Assembly: GCA_934316925.1 (NCBI GenBank)
Contig: CAKREC010000029.1
Location: forward strand, 1 to 25,724
DNA from: an uncultured Eubacterium sp.
Lineage (GTDB): Bacteria; Bacillota; Clostridia; Lachnospirales; Lachnospiraceae
Direction of reading: 5' to 3'
DNA length: 25,724 nt
Position numbers and translations under genes: made by a program
The notes under the pieces: generated by a model
The model's database searches: none
Told to the model about the DNA's origin: nothing
The model's input: the letters and a program-made list of their open reading frames with translations, nothing else
Shown here: positions 1-7,990 of the stretch, one piece after another
How the letters are laid out: every line of letters begins with the position of its first letter
Position numbering within the stretch: position 1 is the first letter of the stretch

Positions 1-1366
1 GATCAGCATATCTGGATCGATCCACATTCATGTACCGCTCATAGCCATCATATGGCAGCTGACCATCTGTCATATTGGAAAAGTTATAGTAGGAATTATA
101 ACTGGAATCCACCCGATTCAGCCACCGGAATACCGTCGCATCACTAACCAGCAGCACCATTCGGTCGTTCGGCGCTTTTGCTGCATTTGCCGCTTTTTTC
201 ACAAACGCCGTTGCACTCGCCAGATCATATACATTACTTGCATCTGCCATAGCGTCATATTTTTTGTAATAAGTATACTCCATCGTAGCTACTGTTTCTG
301 GAAGATCATATAACCATTTAAATTTTGTTCCACTACTGGTATTTGCCGCATGTGCAAGCGAGAACCGGTTGTCTGGCATCGCAAACCAGTTATAATGGCA
401 CACCTTCGAATCCGCATCGTTTCCATCATTGAAATCATCCCAAGTCACATCTATATCACAATATGTCTGTCCACCATCAAATGAAACCATATTCCAGGCA
501 TGTCCACCACTGCCACTGCTGGTAATACCATCGCCTTCTACATATACATTGGGAATTCCCAGTACATTCATTACAAAGGCAAAGGTATCCGCATAACTTT
601 CACAGACTCCTGCCTGATAATCGTCGGACATTACTCCCAGAATATTGTGCGCCCAACTGGCATCTTCCGGCTGACTTGTACCCGATATATAAGCATAATC
701 AATTCTGGATACGATCCAGTCATGAACAATCCGCACCTTTTCATAGACATCTTGTACAGCGTCTGTTTTTTCCTGTAATGAAGCTAAATTTTTCTCAATC
801 TGTTCGTCAAATTTCTCGCGGACTGCAGCGGTATCATATTCTGAATCTGAGTTAATTTTTACACTACTCACCTTGCCACCATAGGTATAATGTGAAAAGC
901 TTCGACCCATCCAGTAAAACTCCGGATGGTCTGCCGAAAAAGCAATGATCAGCTGATACAGCTCATCCAGACTGAGTGTGTGTCCACTGGAAAAGGAGCA
1001 TGATATACTTGCATCATCTTTTTCATCTGTCACCACACTTTGAGCGGATTCATATAATTTATCGTATGCCAGCTGCTGATTCTCCGTCAGATTCCGATAA
1101 CCATAATCGCCTCCACCTTCCGATACAAAAGATGGAAGTGATTTCTCCAGCGAATAAAGACAGATCCCTGAATCCTCTTTTTCCCAATTCTTTGCCTCTT
1201 CCCGGCTCACAGCAGTTGCCTGCCACTCATCCAGATCATTGACCGGCTCAGTTTCCACCGACTCGACCGCTGCAAGAACCGGTCTTTGCTGTGTAGTCGT
1301 TATCACCAGAGAACTCATTCCCACACTAAATGCTAGTACAATTGACAATCCTATTTTGTATTTCAT
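1..1366 (-). CDS. Exported transglutaminase-like (papain-fold) protein, 3' end cut by window
   Basis: The frame is open from the ATG at 1366 to the window edge (455 codons), so the C-terminus is missing. AAAGGA lies 8-13 bases before the start. Residues 1-33 form a signal peptide (MKYK, then a hydrophobic stretch ending LAA). A transglutaminase-like core follows at about 205-315: a helix with VRIVHDWIVSRIDYAY, catalytic Cys255 in GVCESYAD, His289 in GGHAWN and Asp306 in CDIDVTWDD. Such bacterial surface proteins are thought to be cysteine peptidases or amidases on the cell wall rather than crosslinkers; the substrate is unknown. It starts 24 bp after the YaiI gene and probably shares its transcript. 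A second transglutaminase-like protein lies at 3520-6447. Fold assignment is firm; function is inferred. Confidence 0.88.
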   Translation of the reverse strand, partial: MKYKIGLSIVLAFSVGMSSLVITTTQQRPVLAAVESVETEPVNDLDEWQATAVSREEAKNWEKEDSGICLYSLEKSLPSFVSEGGGDYGYRNLTENQQLAYDKLYESAQSVVTDEKDDASISCSFSSGHTLSLDELYQLIIAFSADHPEFYWMGRSFSHYTYGGKVSSVKINSDSEYDTAAVREKFDEQIEKNLASLQEKTDAVQDVYEKVRIVHDWIVSRIDYAYISGTSQPEDASWAHNILGVMSDDYQAGVCESYADTFAFVMNVLGIPNVYVEGDGITSSGSGGHAWNMVSFDGGQTYCDIDVTWDDFNDGNDADSKVCHYNWFAMPDNRFSLAHAANTSSGTKFKWLYDLPETVATMEYTYYKKYDAMADASNVYDLASATAFVKKAANAAKAPNDRMVLLVSDATVFRWLNRVDSSYNSYYNFSNMTDGQLPYDGYERYMNVDRSRYAD

Positions 1367-1390
1367 CCGAATATCCTTTCTTTTCTGCTT

Positions 1391-1852
1391 TTATAAGCTC
1401 TCCTCTTTTCCTGTCACTTTAAGGATCAGAGTTTCCAAAGATTCTGCAAATCTCACATCATCTTCCGACGTCCGCTTTCGTGGACCCTTTATATGATTTC
1501 TATGCGAACTTCTTCTGGCTTTTTTATTCAGATGTCTTTCCATAAGCATCCGGTCTATGTTGTCATCCGTATACCATTTTCCTGATTGGTGAATCGCATA
1601 GGCACCTTTTCCCAGCGCCATCGCAGCCACTCCATAGTCCTGCGTAACGACAATATCTCCTTTCCGGCACAGGCTGATCAGCTTATAATCCACCGCGTCC
1701 ATTCCTGCACCAACCACAACAATCTCACTGTACTCCGATTGCAATACATGATTGGTATCACACAATAACATCACTGGCAGCTTATGTTTTTGTGCTGTCC
1801 GTTCCACAATACGCACTACCGGACAGGCATCTGCATCTACAAATAACTTCAT
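1391..1852 (-). CDS. YaiI/YqxD family protein (UPF0178, DUF188, PIN-like)
   Basis: 153 residues, the usual length of this family. Family hallmarks are visible: MKLFVDADACPV at the N-terminus, VVVGAGMDAVD near 45-55, GDIVVTQDYGVAA near 85-97 and a C-terminal GPRKRTSEDDVRFAESLE. The clustered Asp residues (D6, D8, D52, D92 area) fit a metal-binding PIN-like nuclease fold, but no biochemical role is established for the family. The start is preceded only by a weak purine tract, and the next upstream ATG is out of frame. It sits between the BspA-like gene (46 bp gap) and the transglutaminase gene (24 bp gap), all on the minus strand, suggesting one transcript. Confidence 0.9.
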   Translation of the reverse strand: MKLFVDADACPVVRIVERTAQKHKLPVMLLCDTNHVLQSEYSEIVVVGAGMDAVDYKLISLCRKGDIVVTQDYGVAAMALGKGAYAIHQSGKWYTDDNIDRMLMERHLNKKARRSSHRNHIKGPRKRTSEDDVRFAESLETLILKVTGKEESL

Positions 1853-1898
1853 ACCATCATTTTAAGTGGTCTCTCACGGACTGTCAACTGCCAGAATA

Positions 1899-3203
1899 TC
1901 AAAAGGTTTTGAGTGTAACAAATTTAAGTGCATCGTTATCCCGATACCATTTTTTGTATTTTGCTAAGGATGCTTTTGGCACATATACATCTGCAAAAAT
2001 CGGAAGATAGCAATAGTTTTTGTCATCATTTTCAATCAATTTCGGTGGTTTTTTCGAGTAAAAATACACCTTCGTTGTGGAATATCCTGCTTCGTAGAAC
2101 TCACCCCATCTGCCCTGTAATGTCTTTACACTGGCTGCAAGATACAATTTTTTTAATCTGCGGCTGCCGCAAAGAGAAGCATCTCCATTGATCCATTTCA
2201 CCTTATTCCCTACTTTTAAGACCTTTTTCTTGGCAATCGCGGCAACCAGCCTGCCACTTTTCCGTTCATAAATACATTGCCCCTGTCTGGCTAATGCACG
2301 ATTCTTTTTGGATAGCGTTATTTTTGTTATCTTCTTGCCGGCAATCGCACTTTTTTCCAGCTTCTTTACTTTTTTTCCAAGATATACACTGGTCGCATTT
2401 CCGGATTTTAACGCATTTTCTGCAATTGTGGTCACGCTGTCCGGAACAACGATTTTCTTCTTTTTCGGCAATGCCCAGATCAGCTTTGTACCTTTTTTGT
2501 TCAAAAGCATCCCATTCTGCATTTTGAAATTTTTATTTTCCCTGGACAATGTTACCTTGGACAATTTCGGGCAGGCAGCAAAGGAAGTATAGTTTTCAAA
2601 CGCTTCCATTGATTTTGGCAGTTTCACTGTTTGCAGACTTTTGCAGCCATAAAAAGTTTCCGCATTGATCTTTGTTACCCCATCCGGGATCACAATGCTC
2701 TTCATTTTGCCAAGACCACTGAGCGCGGTTGCTTCGAGTGTCGTCAGTTTCTCAGGCAGATGTACCGAAGTGATCTGGATCACTTTGTCGTTTGCCCCAT
2801 CACATCCGTGTGCAAATTCTACTGTCACACCTGCAATATTTTGATTAAATTCGTCTGCCTCTTCCAGCTTACGAAGTGCCGGATCATAGCCAAGTCTTGT
2901 TACCGCAGCACCATTTAGCTCATCCGGAAAATTCAATTTTGTTATCTTATCGGTGATCTCTGCAAGATATATCCACGCGGCTTTTCCATCCTCTGACAAA
3001 TACGCGTGATAGGTGGTCTGTGCGTCTTTCACCGTAACCTCATTCGCTATATTCCAGCCATCTAACGTACTGCTTTCCGAGATCGATGCCGCTTTTACTT
3101 GTACCGGCTGTCCCGTTTTCATGCAGCCCACCATATTTACACTACCCGGAAGCGCCATCAAAAGCGCCAGTGCCCCGATCCATATTCGATTTCTTTTCAT
3201 CAT
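1899..3203 (-). CDS. BspA-like leucine-rich-repeat surface (lipo)protein
   Basis: The reading frame is open further upstream, but the ATG at 3203 lies 7 bases after a strong GGAGGT (3211-3216) and opens the signal peptide (MMKRNRIWIGALALLMALPG), giving 434 residues. A Cys in the context MVGC about 27 residues in could be a lipobox, although Met at -3 is uncommon. The body contains LRR_5/BspA-type repeats: KSIVIPDGVTKINAETFYGC, LQTVKLPKSMEAF, KIVVPDSVTTIAENAL. The C-terminal half is very Lys-rich (KKVKKLEKSAIAGKKITKI), consistent with attachment to an acidic cell wall. BspA-type repeats often mediate adhesion; the partner is unknown. It appears to be the first gene of a three-gene minus-strand unit. 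Confidence 0.85.
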   Translation of the reverse strand: MMKRNRIWIGALALLMALPGSVNMVGCMKTGQPVQVKAASISESSTLDGWNIANEVTVKDAQTTYHAYLSEDGKAAWIYLAEITDKITKLNFPDELNGAAVTRLGYDPALRKLEEADEFNQNIAGVTVEFAHGCDGANDKVIQITSVHLPEKLTTLEATALSGLGKMKSIVIPDGVTKINAETFYGCKSLQTVKLPKSMEAFENYTSFAACPKLSKVTLSRENKNFKMQNGMLLNKKGTKLIWALPKKKKIVVPDSVTTIAENALKSGNATSVYLGKKVKKLEKSAIAGKKITKITLSKKNRALARQGQCIYERKSGRLVAAIAKKKVLKVGNKVKWINGDASLCGSRRLKKLYLAASVKTLQGRWGEFYEAGYSTTKVYFYSKKPPKLIENDDKNYCYLPIFADVYVPKASLAKYKKWYRDNDALKFVTLKTF

Positions 3204-3330
3204 AATCATGACCTCCTTTGTTATGTAACACCCCTCGCTTTCGCTCGGCGGCAAGTTGTCGGAGCCATCTTGAAATATGACTTCGACATATTAATTTTTG
3301 TTCTTTATTTATATAACGATAACGGATGCG
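3204..3330 (-). promoter_or_regulatory. Possible structured 5' leader of the BspA-like gene
   Basis: On the minus strand the leader is AT-rich, then has a G+C-rich island just before the GGAGGT. It could fold into an ATATG/CATAT hairpin (arms around 3280-3296) followed by short GGC/GCC and GAGC/GCGAG-like elements. I could not match it to a riboswitch class, and no U-run terminator is present. A TATATA about 120 bases upstream of the gene could be a -10 element. Low confidence. Confidence 0.25.
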
Positions 3331-3419
3331 GAAATTGTTGCATTTTACACAAATAAAAATAATATATTTTCGCAACCATTCGCACCATATAGACAACATC
3401 TCGCGCCATCGTCCATTTT

Positions 3420-3447
3420 TTGACACAAAATGTGCTATTCTTAGACA
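3420..3447 (+). promoter_or_regulatory. Possible sigma-A promoter of the 975-aa surface protein
   Basis: TTGACA (3420-3425) is a perfect -35 box. The best -10 at matching distance is TAGACA (3442-3447, 16-bp spacer), which is weak, so the gene may need an activator. The coding start is 73 bases further on. Confidence 0.35.
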
Positions 3448-3519
3448 TAACTTGAGAGCGCGAAAAGATCTTAAACACACATTTTCCCTCTCACAATATT
3501 TCGCAGGAGGTACAAGACT

Positions 3520-6447
3520 ATGAACAGTAAGAACACAAAAACACACTCCAACATAAGTCATTATGTTCTATCCATCCTTATGGGATTGATCGTCGTAATA
3601 AGCTTAAACTCTGTTACTGTGCAGGCAAGTTCGGATGATACCACGCTGTCTTCCATGTATAAGATTGATGAGTTGATCCAGAACTATGGTGATAAGACCC
3701 CTTATATCCATACGGGCAACAAAACGTTCACAGATGCACAACTCGCAGAGATGGTTACCGATCTTGAAACATATCTTTCTACAAAAGATACTTCTACCCA
3801 GTTAAAGAAGATGGAAGCGATCACGCAATATGTCGCAGAACGGGTTTACTACAATCTGAACGACAAGCGTTATAACCCTGAAGGAACAGAACTTTCCTCG
3901 GATGATGCATACGATGTATGGTCAACCAAAAAGGGCGTCTGTGGTGGATATGCCAATCTGCTTTCTACCTTGATGATCACAGAAAATATCCCAACGCTGG
4001 ATATTACTTCCAAAAACCACGCTTACAATGTCTGTTATGATTCGGACAACAGCAAATGGATCTATGTCGATGCTACCGGCTGCAGCGGAAACCGATATAC
4101 AACAGACAACGAGTGGAAAACCGACCCATATACTTCCCTGTTTTTTAATCTGAAAGTGTCCACTCTTGCATCAACAATCTCGGGGCTTCCTTACTCCATC
4201 TCTTATTTAGAAAAAGATGGCGTTCGATACTTGTACCATTGCAACGACAGCAATTACAATACATCGGTGAATATCAATACCTGGAAAGATACGGAAAAGT
4301 GGAATATCGGCATTATCGGACCTTCCGATTCCAACCTGAAAGTCCTCAAGGCAGACAATCTTGGCGGCTATCCGATCACCAAAATCTATGCCGGATTTGC
4401 CGGTACGGATATTGAAAGTGTAGATCTGAGTGAGACAAAGCTCGAAAGGATCGTCACTCCAACGACAAAATCAGCCGGATCTTTTGAAGGCTGTACCAAA
4501 TTGAAGACGGTCAAGCTTCCCGATACGGTTAAGGAGATTGAAGTCAAAGCATTTCAGAACTGTACTTCATTAGAAAGTATCAATATGCCGAAATCCATCA
4601 GCGTAATCCAAAGCAATGTATTCTTGGGATGCACATCCTTAAAAGAAATTGATTTTACCGGTACGGATCTTGCTTCCATTGGCGGTGACGTATTTAAAGG
4701 CTGTACTGCACTGACTGCCGTTACATTCGGTGAAAGAGAAAAGCTGTTTATCGGTGATTATGCCTTTGATGGCTGCTCCGCACTGACTACTGTAGACTGC
4801 ACCGGTACCAAGATCAAAACCCTTGGCTACTACTCATTCACCAACTGTACCGGCCTGGAATCGATCGATCTTAGTGATTCCGCTTTTACCACAACCAATC
4901 AACGAATGTTTTATAAATGTACTTCCTTAAAAGAAGTTAAACTACCTGCCACACTAGAAAGGATTGAATACAATGCATTCTACAATACTGCGATCAAGAC
5001 ACTGGATCTGTCAAACACTGCAGTAACTACAATCGGGTATCAGGGATGTGCCTACATGAATGCATTACGAACCGTATACCTTCCAAGCACATTGGAAACA
5101 CTGGATGACTATGCTTTCTTTAAAGAAGGTACTACGGTAAGAACACGGATCTATTCGGATCTTTCCGAGGATCAGATCCGTACGATCAGCAACAATGCTC
5201 AAAATGTATGGGCCAATCGCTATCTTTCATTCCCAACCGGCAACTACACCTTGTCTTACAATGGAAATGGTGCTACATCCGGAACAATGGCTGATGAAAC
5301 TCATATTATTGAAGCCAACCCGGTTACTTTCTATCTGACAATAAATGTCTATGCAAGAGAAGGCTATCATTTTACCGGCTGGAATACGGCCGCAGACGGA
5401 TCTGGAACAAGTTATAAAGACAGAGCAGCCGTTTCTGCTCCTTTGACCGATGTTGATCAGGCAACCGTCACACTGTACGCTATGTGGGAAGAAGATGCCA
5501 AGGAACCGGAAAACACTGTATACAACATTACCTATGTGTTAAATGGTGGCACAAACAATACTGCCAATCCTGACACCTATACATCCGAAACTGCTACGAT
5601 CACGCTGAAAGATCCTACGAAAGAAGGTTACACCTTCCTCGGCTGGTATCTTGACGAAGATTATACAAAAAAGGCAACAGAAATCCCAACGGGAAACACT
5701 GGCAATGTGACACTGTATGCCAAATGGGAACAGAAAGAACAGGAAGATGTTTGTAAACATGAATGGATTGACGGGGATGTCCTCACACCTGCTACCTGCA
5801 GAAAAACCGGAACCAAAACACGTACATGTTCGATCTGCTCCACGACCGAAGTTGTCACGATTCCAAAGGATTCCACAAATCATGTAAATACCGTCATTCG
5901 CTACAAAAAAGCAGCAACAACAACATCCACCGGATATACCGGAGATACCTATTGCAAGGATTGCTATAGAACGATCAAGAAAGGTTCCGTAATTCCTAAA
6001 CTTTCTTCTTCCAACAGTTCTACCGGCACGACACAAAAGCCAAACAATAAGCCAAACAATAAGCCAAACAATCAGACAACCGGTACAAACAAAAACACAA
6101 CCACAAAGGCAAATAACCAGCAGACTTCCACATCCAATGTTACTGCTGCTACCGCCCCAAGCGTTGTCCGTGGAATAAAAGTTGTAAATAAAAAATCCAA
6201 AACAATTAAAATTTCCTGGAAAAAACAAAGCAATGTAGGTGGATACGAGATTCAGTATGCACTGAACCGCAAATTCAAAAAATCATTGAAAAAACTGAAA
6301 GCCACTTCTTCTGCTTCATCCAAAACAGTTAAGAAGCTAAAGAAAAAGAAAACCTACTATGTACGGGTTCGTGCCTATACCGTCGTAGGATCCAAAAAAG
6401 TATATAGTGGCTGGAGTACAATTAAAAAGATAAAGATTAAACGCTAA
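3520..6447 (+). CDS. Multidomain surface protein: transglutaminase-like, LRR_5, two InlB B-repeats, Cys module, Fn3
   Basis: AGGAGG at 3505-3510 precedes the ATG. Domains in order: signal peptide 1-36 (cleavage after VQA); transglutaminase-like core about 90-190 with Cys141 (GVCGGYAN), His167 (NHAYNV) and Asp184 (YVDATG); BspA/LRR_5 repeats about 285-535 (repeated FxGCTSLKxVxLPxT); two InlB B-repeats (Flg_new) at 575-656 and 668-737, each ending in LYAxWE; a four-Cys module 745-822 (C-x2-C at 770-773, CKDC at 812-815); a PNNK-rich linker 839-875; and a Lys-rich fibronectin type III domain 880-975. There is no LPXTG motif, so wall retention may depend on the basic C-terminus. It resembles an adhesin carrying a cysteine-hydrolase head. 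It is divergent from the BspA-like gene and convergent with the LytTR regulator gene. Confidence 0.92.
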   Translation: MNSKNTKTHSNISHYVLSILMGLIVVISLNSVTVQASSDDTTLSSMYKIDELIQNYGDKTPYIHTGNKTFTDAQLAEMVTDLETYLSTKDTSTQLKKMEAITQYVAERVYYNLNDKRYNPEGTELSSDDAYDVWSTKKGVCGGYANLLSTLMITENIPTLDITSKNHAYNVCYDSDNSKWIYVDATGCSGNRYTTDNEWKTDPYTSLFFNLKVSTLASTISGLPYSISYLEKDGVRYLYHCNDSNYNTSVNINTWKDTEKWNIGIIGPSDSNLKVLKADNLGGYPITKIYAGFAGTDIESVDLSETKLERIVTPTTKSAGSFEGCTKLKTVKLPDTVKEIEVKAFQNCTSLESINMPKSISVIQSNVFLGCTSLKEIDFTGTDLASIGGDVFKGCTALTAVTFGEREKLFIGDYAFDGCSALTTVDCTGTKIKTLGYYSFTNCTGLESIDLSDSAFTTTNQRMFYKCTSLKEVKLPATLERIEYNAFYNTAIKTLDLSNTAVTTIGYQGCAYMNALRTVYLPSTLETLDDYAFFKEGTTVRTRIYSDLSEDQIRTISNNAQNVWANRYLSFPTGNYTLSYNGNGATSGTMADETHIIEANPVTFYLTINVYAREGYHFTGWNTAADGSGTSYKDRAAVSAPLTDVDQATVTLYAMWEEDAKEPENTVYNITYVLNGGTNNTANPDTYTSETATITLKDPTKEGYTFLGWYLDEDYTKKATEIPTGNTGNVTLYAKWEQKEQEDVCKHEWIDGDVLTPATCRKTGTKTRTCSICSTTEVVTIPKDSTNHVNTVIRYKKAATTTSTGYTGDTYCKDCYRTIKKGSVIPKLSSSNSSTGTTQKPNNKPNNKPNNQTTGTNKNTTTKANNQQTSTSNVTAATAPSVVRGIKVVNKKSKTIKISWKKQSNVGGYEIQYALNRKFKKSLKKLKATSSASSKTVKKLKKKKTYYVRVRAYTVVGSKKVYSGWSTIKKIKIKR
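6037..6072 (+). repeat. Three tandem 12-bp units encoding a PNNK linker
   Basis: AAGCCAAACAAT occurs three times in perfect tandem in the linker of the surface protein, encoding Pro-Asn-Asn-Lys repeats. The 12-bp period keeps the frame, so copy number could change without disrupting the protein. Confidence 0.9.
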
Positions 6448-6461
6448 TGCGTTTACTACTA

Positions 6462-6498
6462 AAAGAAAGCACCAACAAATTTTGTTGGTGCTTTCTTT
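6462..6498. terminator. Bidirectional intrinsic terminator
   Basis: GAAAGCACCAACAAA (6465-6479) pairs perfectly with TTTGTTGGTGCTTTC (6481-6495), with A- and T-rich flanks on both sides. It lies between the convergent surface-protein gene (stop at 6447) and the LytTR gene (stop at 6514), so it can serve both. Confidence 0.9.
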
Positions 6499-6513
6499 AC
6501 AATACTTTCAACT

Positions 6514-7221
6514 TCACTGAAACATATACGAAAAATAAGTTTCTTTAAATGCGAGATAATGATTTCTGGAAATAGGAATTGTTATCCCGCTTTTTGTAAC
6601 GATATGTGTTTTTGTGTACTGCTCAATATACTTCATATTTATGATATAACTCCGATGGCATTTGAAAAATCCCTTATCTGCCGTGAAAATATCTGCACAA
6701 TCAGAAAATAATTCTTTGATCTCAAGAACTGTGCCATTGGACAGATGAACCATAACCTGTTTATTCTGTGCCTCCAAGAATTCGGTCTCCTCAAGGGTGA
6801 TATTGCAGCCACCACCCGCCATTCTGGCAAAGAAAGTCTCCTTTTTCTGCTGATAGGTCTGCAGGAAACGATCCATAACGGAAAAGAAAGCTGATTCCTT
6901 GAGCGGTTTCATCAGATAATGAAACGCCCGGACATCATAAGAGTCCACCGCATACTCACGGGAAGAAGTCAGAAAAATAATCGGCACCTTGGCATCACAA
7001 ACACGCACTTCTTTCGCTGTATCAATTCCATTTAAAAGAGGCATGATCACATCCAGTATGATCAAATCCATCGATTGCTCCTGCTGTGCACGGATCAGAT
7101 CATCTCCATTCGAAAATTCAGCGACATTCATCGGTATATTATTCTCATGTCCCCACTGGTCTAAGAGACGATGCGTGTCTTCCAAAAAACACTCCTGATC
7201 GTCACATATTGCAACCTTCAT
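6514..7221 (-). CDS. LytTR-family response regulator (AgrA/LytR type)
   Basis: 235 residues. An N-terminal receiver domain (1-120) has the acidic pair D7/D8, phospho-acceptor D57 in LIILDVIMP, T85 in IIFLTSS and K105 in YLMKPL. A C-terminal LytTR DNA-binding domain (about 135-235) contains FFKCHRSYIINMKYIEQY and ends with the ISRNHYLAFKETYFSYM motif. GGGGAGG sits 9 bases before the start. It should be a phosphorylation-controlled transcription factor binding paired direct repeats, but no histidine kinase gene is in the window. It is the third gene of a unit with the 74-aa protein (54 bp upstream) and the lipoprotein. In this lineage such regulators commonly control secreted or peptide-related functions; the target is not shown here. 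Confidence 0.93.
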   Translation of the reverse strand: MKVAICDDQECFLEDTHRLLDQWGHENNIPMNVAEFSNGDDLIRAQQEQSMDLIILDVIMPLLNGIDTAKEVRVCDAKVPIIFLTSSREYAVDSYDVRAFHYLMKPLKESAFFSVMDRFLQTYQQKKETFFARMAGGGCNITLEETEFLEAQNKQVMVHLSNGTVLEIKELFSDCADIFTADKGFFKCHRSYIINMKYIEQYTKTHIVTKSGITIPISRNHYLAFKETYFSYMFQ

Positions 7222-7275
7222 CCGATGTAGCCTCCCCTGCTTCTCTGCTGTGTTTCTGGCAATGTACTTACACCA

Positions 7276-7500
7276 TTACCCTTTCAACTTACCTTCTGCC
7301 AGATCTCTCTCCGTCATAAAGTCTGTATGAAATGCAGCATTACACTCCGCAATCTCTTTCGTTCCGTTGATATAGTCTGCATACAGATCCCATAGATCCA
7401 TGCCGCCATCATCGTGCATACCATCATCATCCGGCAACCACTCTTTGATCAGTGCAATTCTCTCTTCTTTTGTTGTATCTTTAATCCGTGTTGATTTCAT
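7276..7500 (-). CDS. Small acidic protein of unknown function (74 aa)
   Basis: AAAGGAG lies 6 bases before the ATG, and the gene begins 24 bp after the lipoprotein gene ends, so it is a credible operon member. The protein is soluble, with an N-terminal basic stretch (MKSTRIKDTTKEERIALIKEW), a His/Asp-rich centre (DDDGMHDDGGMDLWDLYADY) and a C-terminal part with KEIAECNAAFH. No signal peptide or membrane segment. I do not recognise a named family. The central acidic segment could bind metal, but this is only a guess. Confidence 0.75.
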   Translation of the reverse strand: MKSTRIKDTTKEERIALIKEWLPDDDGMHDDGGMDLWDLYADYINGTKEIAECNAAFHTDFMTERDLAEGKLKG

Positions 7501-7524
7501 TGTTTTCTCCTTTGCAGCTCTGCA

Positions 7525-7866
7525 CTATTTGACATCCGAAACCGTGATCTCCAGATCGCCGGATGATGTACCGGCTTCAATCTTGTACGTTGTGCCTTCT
7601 TTCAGTTCCACCTTTTCACTGCTGCCTGGTGTCAAGTATCCGATGGATACTTTATCGGACGCATCCGAAACATTGACGATCTCGATCGCGCAATCCTTGT
7701 TGCTGCTGACGGTTACACTTTGTTTGGACACCTGGAATTCCTTACTGCAGTACGTGTCACTCTCCTTGACATTAACTTTAAATGTCTGCGACTTAGCCGC
7801 ACCACAACTACATAAAGCCAATACCAGAAGCAAGCTCAATAAAACACTACTAAACTTTTTCAACAT
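7525..7866 (-). CDS. Small lipoprotein of unknown function (113 aa)
   Basis: The signal sequence MLKKFSSVLLSLLLVLALCSCG carries a lipobox (LCSC), predicting lipidation at the second Cys and attachment to the outer face of the membrane. The remaining ~90 residues look like a small beta-rich domain (FKVNVKESDTYCSKEFQVSK ... TYKIEAGTSSGDLEITVSDV) with two further Cys residues. GGGAGG is 8 bases from the ATG. It is first in the unit with the 74-aa gene and the LytTR regulator, and its promoter carries a 16-bp palindrome just downstream of the -10 box. Confidence 0.85.
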   Translation of the reverse strand: MLKKFSSVLLSLLLVLALCSCGAAKSQTFKVNVKESDTYCSKEFQVSKQSVTVSSNKDCAIEIVNVSDASDKVSIGYLTPGSSEKVELKEGTTYKIEAGTSSGDLEITVSDVK

Positions 7867-7884
7867 AATTTTAACCTCCCACTT

Positions 7885-7900
7885 ATGAACGATCGTTCAT
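7885..7900. promoter_or_regulatory. Perfect 16-bp palindromic operator (TetR type)
   Basis: ATGAACGATCGTTCAT is its own reverse complement. It lies about +6 to +21 relative to the predicted transcription start of the lipoprotein-LytTR unit. The ATGAAC/GTTCAT half-sites resemble those of many TetR-family repressors. No TetR gene is in the window, so the repressor must be encoded elsewhere. Confidence 0.75.
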
Positions 7901-7912
7901 TATTTTTCTGTT

Positions 7913-7941
7913 AGTATACCGTATTCCGAATATTTTGTCAT
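7913..7941 (-). promoter_or_regulatory. Sigma-A promoter of the lipoprotein-LytTR unit
   Basis: On the minus strand ATGACA (-35, 7936-7941) and TATACT (-10, 7913-7918) are separated by exactly 17 bp. The palindromic operator begins 12 bp downstream of the -10 box, a position expected to block transcription. Confidence 0.75.
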
Positions 7942-7990
7942 CCCTATACCTGAAAAATTATAATTTAATAATCGATTAAAACGTGCAGTC

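Noticed and set aside
6037..6072. CRISPR-like short repeats
   Set aside because: The three 12-bp copies are directly adjacent without spacers and encode an in-frame PNNK linker.
5539..6228. 229-codon minus-strand open frame within the 975-aa surface protein gene
   Set aside because: It is antisense to the Fn3/linker region, is Cys/Gly/Phe-rich nonsense, has no ribosome binding site and lies opposite a gene with clear domains.
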